From Lachnospiraceae bacterium (GTDB taxonomy: Bacteria > Bacillota > Clostridia > Lachnospirales > Lachnospiraceae): DNA of 5,803 nucleotides. The first letter of the stretch is position 1. Every line of letters starts with the position of its first letter. The notes below the pieces were generated by a model that did not search any database, was not told the DNA's origin, and was given only the letters and a program-made list of their open reading frames with translations. Positions 5,550 through 5,803 of the stretch are shown here, piece after piece. The position numbers and the translations under genes were made by a program. The stretch spans positions 1 to 5,803 of the forward strand of contig JAFOIS010000109.1 of NCBI GenBank assembly GCA_017420605.1, in the 5' to 3' direction.

Positions 5550-5803
5550 CTAGCGGGCCGTCCCGCCCGCCGCGGCCGCCGCGCTGCCGATCGCCGCAAG
5601 CGACGAGAAGGAAAACCGGATATACGGGTTATGGAGATGCAGCGTGTGCGTCAGGATCTTCGAAAGGTTGTAACCGCCGGACATAAGATACCGGTTCTCG
5701 CGCACCGGGGGAAACGCCTCTTCCAGAAACGCGGCCATCTCCGCAGCCAGCGCCCGGAATTCCTCTTCGCCGCGCCGGTGGAACTGCATGGCCAGAATAT
5801 CGC
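5550..5803 (-). CDS. C-terminal end of an unrecognised protein (partial)
   Basis: An open frame enters from the right edge and ends at TAG 5552-5550; 83 codons are visible. ATG 5789 is internal: the frame stays open above it (Asp-Ile-Leu-Ala) and nothing resembling a ribosome site precedes it, so the true start is probably outside the window. Codon choice is G/C-ending like the neighbours, supporting a real gene. Visible features are an amphipathic helix-like stretch (EFRALAAEMAAFLEEAF), then GGYNLSKILTHTLHLHNPYI and an Ala/Gly-rich tail. I do not recognise the family. Its position at the head of the visible glycan operon, 48 nt before the DUF6270-like ATG and in the same frame, suggests a polysaccharide role or that the two were once one gene. 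Confidence 0.65.
   Translation of the reverse strand, partial: DILAMQFHRRGEEEFRALAAEMAAFLEEAFPPVRENRYLMSGGYNLSKILTHTLHLHNPYIRFSFSSLAAIGSAAAAAGGTAR
5553..5570 (-). other. GC-rich hairpin at the end of the upstream gene
   Basis: A perfect 6-bp inverted repeat GCGGGC/GCCCGC with a 6-nt loop lies in the last codons before TAG 5552-5550. No T-run follows on the minus strand, so it is not a classical terminator. It could pause ribosomes or stabilise mRNA, or simply reflect the Ala/Gly-rich tail. Confidence 0.35.

Noticed and set aside
5553..5570. Possible intrinsic terminator between the partial gene and the DUF6270-like gene
   Set aside because: The stem is GC-rich but no T-run follows on the coding strand, and downstream genes are packed as an operon.

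Overview
All supported genes lie on the minus strand, so the window reads biologically from right to left. The G+C-rich coding sequence, a near-consensus sigma-A promoter, Shine-Dalgarno sites, a class B sortase and a multi-domain Cna-B surface protein point to a Gram-positive bacterium, most likely a high-GC member of the Clostridia (Lachnospiraceae-like). That placement is inference from gene content, not from a marker gene.

Right part (5803 to about 2663): a tightly packed polysaccharide operon. It starts with the C-terminal end of an unrecognised protein (5803-5550), followed by a protein resembling the C-terminal part of DUF6270 (5501-4881), a UDP-glucuronate decarboxylase (UXS, 4884-3940) and a family 2 glycosyltransferase with an added C-terminal Rossmann-like domain (3943-2684). 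The last two junctions are 4-nt ATGA overlaps, suggesting translational coupling. An intrinsic terminator follows at once, and its loop contains the glycosyltransferase stop codon. The cluster probably makes UDP-xylose and uses it, or another sugar, in a cell-surface glycan.

Middle (2662 to 2494): an AT-rich intergenic stretch with an extended -10 promoter (TTGACA, 16 nt, TGATATAAT). The leader of about 85 nt has two small hairpins and a short upstream reading frame that ends at a run of seven Gs.

Left part (2493 to 1): a second operon with a class B sortase and, 21 nt downstream, the first 589 codons of a secreted Cna-B/SpaA-type pilin or adhesin that runs off the left edge. The pairing resembles sortase-assembled pilus loci in which a class B sortase polymerises an FctA-type pilin (as in Streptococcus pyogenes FCT regions). 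The sorting signal and any further pilins lie outside the window.

The points most worth a second look are the unclear sortase start (weak TTG versus an ATG-initiated frame that a one-base change in the G7 tract would fuse to the sortase), the apparent loss of the isopeptide Lys and Glu in the first pilin domain, and the seemingly N-terminally short DUF6270-like gene lying in the same frame as the ORF upstream, separated by one TAG. I see no mobile element, CRISPR array, tRNA or rRNA.
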